A stretch of DNA of 64,000 nt from contig NZ_JAATJA010000003.1 in the NCBI RefSeq assembly GCF_011927665.1, positions 1 through 64,000 on the forward strand, in the 5' to 3' direction. The notes below the pieces were generated by a model, which was not told the DNA's origin, ran no database searches, and was given only the letters and a program-made list of their open reading frames with translations. The translations under genes and the position numbers were made by a program. This document shows positions 62,097 to 64,000 of the stretch, piece by piece (the stretch's first letter is position 1; every line of letters starts with the position of its first letter). Source of the stretch: Desulfobaculum xiamenense. Lineage in GTDB: Bacteria; Desulfobacterota; Desulfovibrionia; Desulfovibrionales; Desulfovibrionaceae.

Positions 62097-62366
62097 ATGA
62101 CAGTGACGGCAGCGGCACTTGAGGCCAAGATACGCGAAATGTACCCGGAACTGGACAGCCATTCCCTTGATGTCAACGTCATGGCCGACGCCGCCACTGG
62201 CGACTGGCTGGTGACCATCGACAAAGGCGGCACGACATTAAGTACCCGCATCACGGACGCGGACGCGCGGGAATGTCTGGAGGGCGTCAAGTGCGTCCAC
62301 CTCGGCGTGCAGATCGGCACATTCATCAAAAACTACTGCCTTGGGGGCGGTGCCTGCATCACCTAG
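62097..62366 (+). CDS. Conserved hypothetical protein
   Basis: 89 aa; I do not recognise the family. ALEAKIREMYPELDSHSLDV at the start and EGVKCVHLGVQIGTFIKNY near the end look like a small alpha/beta fold with two cysteines in the last quarter. GGAGAA lies before the ATG. It is 55 nt after the lipoprotein gene and before a strong terminator, so it is probably the last gene of the ydbH-like operon. Confidence 0.66.
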   Translation: MTVTAAALEAKIREMYPELDSHSLDVNVMADAATGDWLVTIDKGGTTLSTRITDADARECLEGVKCVHLGVQIGTFIKNYCLGGGACIT

Positions 62367-62400
62367 GGCTTGCCAATGCATGACGGGAACTTATCCTGTT

Positions 62401-62430
62401 GGGCGGGGTGACAGCATCCCCGCCCTTTTT
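62401..62430 (+). terminator. Terminator of the ydbH-like operon
   Basis: GGGCGGGG/CCCCGCCC stem (62401-62408 with 62418-62425), 9-nt loop, then TTTTT. Confidence 0.85.
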
Positions 62431-62553
62431 CGCGTGCCATCCGGTCCGTTTGCAGGTACACACGTCATGCGACCATCCGGTACGCGCACCCGTCCCACAC
62501 ATGCGGCCCACGCTGAAGCGGACGGAAACCCAAGGAGATTTCAGGAGTGACAG

Positions 62554-64000
62554 ATGCTTCGCAAACTTGTTCTGCTCATCGGGGCGCTGTGCATGAGCGC
62601 ATCGCTTAACGCCGCACCGACGGCTTTCGCGCAGACCGGCCCGGCACTCTCGGTTCTGCCCAACGGTCTCAAGGTCCTCGTCCAGCGCGACACGCGCTTC
62701 CCGCTGGTGTCGCTGCGCCTGTACGTGCACGCCGGTTCCGCCTTCGAGCAGCCGGAACAGGCGGGCATAAGCCACCTGCTGGAGCACATGGTCTTCAAGG
62801 GCTCCGAACACCGCGCAGCGGGACAGGTGGCCGAGGACGTCGAAGGCGCGGGCGGCTACCTGAACGCCTCCACCAGCTTCGACTACACCGTCTACAAGAT
62901 CGACGTCCCGGCCGAGCGCATCGAGCTTGGCCTCGACGTTCTTAAGGATATGACCTTCGGCGCATCCATCGACCCCGAGGAGCTGGAGCGAGAGAAGAAG
63001 GTCGTCCTCGCCGAACTGGAGCGCGGCGAGGACTCGCCCACAAGCCGCCTGTTCCAGTCCATCCAACCGATGCTGTGGAAGGGCACGCCCTACGCGTGGC
63101 CCATCATCGGCTACCGTGACACCGTGTCCGCCATCACCCGCGACAACATCCGCAACTACGTGGCCCGCCACTACCAGCCGCAGTCCATGCTGGCCGTGGT
63201 CTGCGGCGACGTGAATGAAGCCGACGCCCTCGCCCTCGTGGAAAAATACTTCGGCGAGCTGCGAAACGACGTGACCATCACGCCCAAACAGCCCCTGCCG
63301 CTGCCGGAAAACGGCGGTCCGCGCTACGCCGTGGCCAAGGGTCCGTGGAACAAGGCCTACGTTGCGCTGGCCTTCCCCCTGCCAAGCCTGCATTCCGACG
63401 ACGTGCCCGGCCTCGACCTGTTGAGCCACATGCTCGGCGGCGACGACACCTCGCGCCTGTACCGCCGCTTCAAATACGAGCTCGGCCTCGTGGACAGCAT
63501 CTCCGCTTTCAGCATGACGCTCGATCAGGCCGGGATGCTCTACGTGTCCGCCGTGCTCGACGCCGACAAGCTCGAAAAGTTCTGGACCGAACTCCACGCC
63601 ACGCTGGCCGCCCTCGGCGCAGACAGCTTCACGGACGGCGAACTGCGCCGCGCCCGCCTGAATCTGGAGGACTCGCTGTACTCCTCCAAGGAGACCATCG
63701 GTGGGCTGACCTCCAAAATCGGCTACTTCCAGTTCTTCGAAAACGGCGTTGACGCCGAGGACCGCTACATCTCGCGCATGGAGGCCGTGGACCGCGCCGA
63801 GCTCGGGCGGCTCATCGCCACCTACATCTCCCCCGAATCCATGTGCGTGGCCGTGCAGTTGCCCGACAACGGCGACGAGCCGCAAAAGGTCGAGGCCTCC
63901 CTCGCCGCTGCCGTGAACAAGGCGTGGCCGGGAACGACCGCCAAGCGCCACGCCGATGCGGCTGGCAGCCGTGGCGACACCGAGACCATCGACCTCGGCA
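62554..64000 (+). CDS. M16-family zinc peptidase, secreted (truncated by window end)
   Basis: At least 482 aa; the frame is open to the right edge. A signal peptide (residues 1-27, AFAQ) is followed by the inverted zinc motif HLLEH (H74, E77, H78) and the third ligand E154 in VVLAELE, at the family's usual 76-residue distance. The second, non-catalytic M16 half has started (GPRYAVAKGPWNKAYVALAF). Processing-peptidase-like periplasmic proteases of this kind degrade or trim peptides. AGGAG lies 8 nt before the ATG. Confidence 0.92.
   Translation, partial: MLRKLVLLIGALCMSASLNAAPTAFAQTGPALSVLPNGLKVLVQRDTRFPLVSLRLYVHAGSAFEQPEQAGISHLLEHMVFKGSEHRAAGQVAEDVEGAGGYLNASTSFDYTVYKIDVPAERIELGLDVLKDMTFGASIDPEELEREKKVVLAELERGEDSPTSRLFQSIQPMLWKGTPYAWPIIGYRDTVSAITRDNIRNYVARHYQPQSMLAVVCGDVNEADALALVEKYFGELRNDVTITPKQPLPLPENGGPRYAVAKGPWNKAYVALAFPLPSLHSDDVPGLDLLSHMLGGDDTSRLYRRFKYELGLVDSISAFSMTLDQAGMLYVSAVLDADKLEKFWTELHATLAALGADSFTDGELRRARLNLEDSLYSSKETIGGLTSKIGYFQFFENGVDAEDRYISRMEAVDRAELGRLIATYISPESMCVAVQLPDNGDEPQKVEASLAAAVNKAWPGTTAKRHADAAGSRGDTETIDLG

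Noticed and set aside
1-64000. CRISPR arrays, insertion sequences, prophage or attachment sites
   Set aside because: No regular direct repeats with spacers, transposase motifs or integrase genes were seen by reading; composition is even except in the A/T-richer intergenic gaps noted.

Overview
The window is compact, GC-rich (about 65 % by eye) bacterial chromosome with genes on both strands, short spacers and no insertion sequence, prophage, tRNA or CRISPR array that I could find. The gene content fits a free-living, anaerobic, motile deltaproteobacterium (Desulfobacterota, most like a Desulfovibrionales member). It includes a three-domain NifU beside NifS, a fused radical-SAM/DUF2344 protein, a zinc-ligand-less MucR-like regulator, CheV, an H-NOX chemoreceptor and a likely selenocysteine codon. 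This placement is inference from gene content; no rRNA gene body lies inside the window.

Layout. 1-580: leader and four tandem sigma70 promoters of an rRNA operon that runs leftward off the edge. 581-9842: a YcaO-domain protein, an adenosine-specific kinase, a YheT-like hydrolase and a GNAT enzyme, a PAS histidine kinase, a diadenylate-cyclase-domain protein and a CheV/Hpt pair. 10032-12945: rplU-rpmA-obg-proB. 13026-16968: a leftward, mostly overlapping operon of nitroreductase, MBL hydrolase, a hidden TusA-like selenoprotein, flavin reductase-like protein and ComF, followed by a diguanylate cyclase. 17428-26827: a TPR protein with decayed GGDEF domains, a radical-SAM protein, small proteins, a cNMP-binding protein and an MCP with a C-terminal H-NOX domain. 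26951-31745: a MarR-controlled RND efflux operon. 32029-40726: a glycosyltransferase, HtpG, and a flippase/methyltransferase/glycosyltransferase/AsnB surface-glycan cluster. 40831-44705: nifU-nifS-cysK-cysE, a cysteine and Fe-S supply operon. 44832-50260: a large diguanylate cyclase, a zinc ribbon, a DMT exporter and an ArsR/SO_0444-type metal efflux pair. 50419-50657: a strong promoter followed by a probable 6S-like non-coding RNA. 50814-56791: a YhaO/YhaN-type nuclease/ATPase pair, a DUF6899-like protein and GDP-fucose synthase. 56897-64000: a MucR-like regulator, a YdbH-like envelope protein with a DUF1318 lipoprotein, and an M16 protease cut by the window end.

How the parts connect. Signalling is over-represented: two active-looking diguanylate cyclases, one decayed GGDEF protein, one DAC-domain protein, a histidine kinase, CheV, Hpt and an MCP. 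The nifU-nifS-cysK-cysE block makes cysteine and mobilises its sulfur for clusters. The TusA-like protein, with Sec at the catalytic position, sits among flavin and hydrolase genes and may belong to sulfur or selenium trafficking (inference).

The most notable point is the TusA-like gene at 15549-15806. It is interrupted by an in-frame TGA exactly where TusA has its catalytic cysteine, so standard ORF calling misses or truncates it. The 6S-like RNA at 50452-50657 and the fourfold rRNA promoter array are the other strong non-coding signals.
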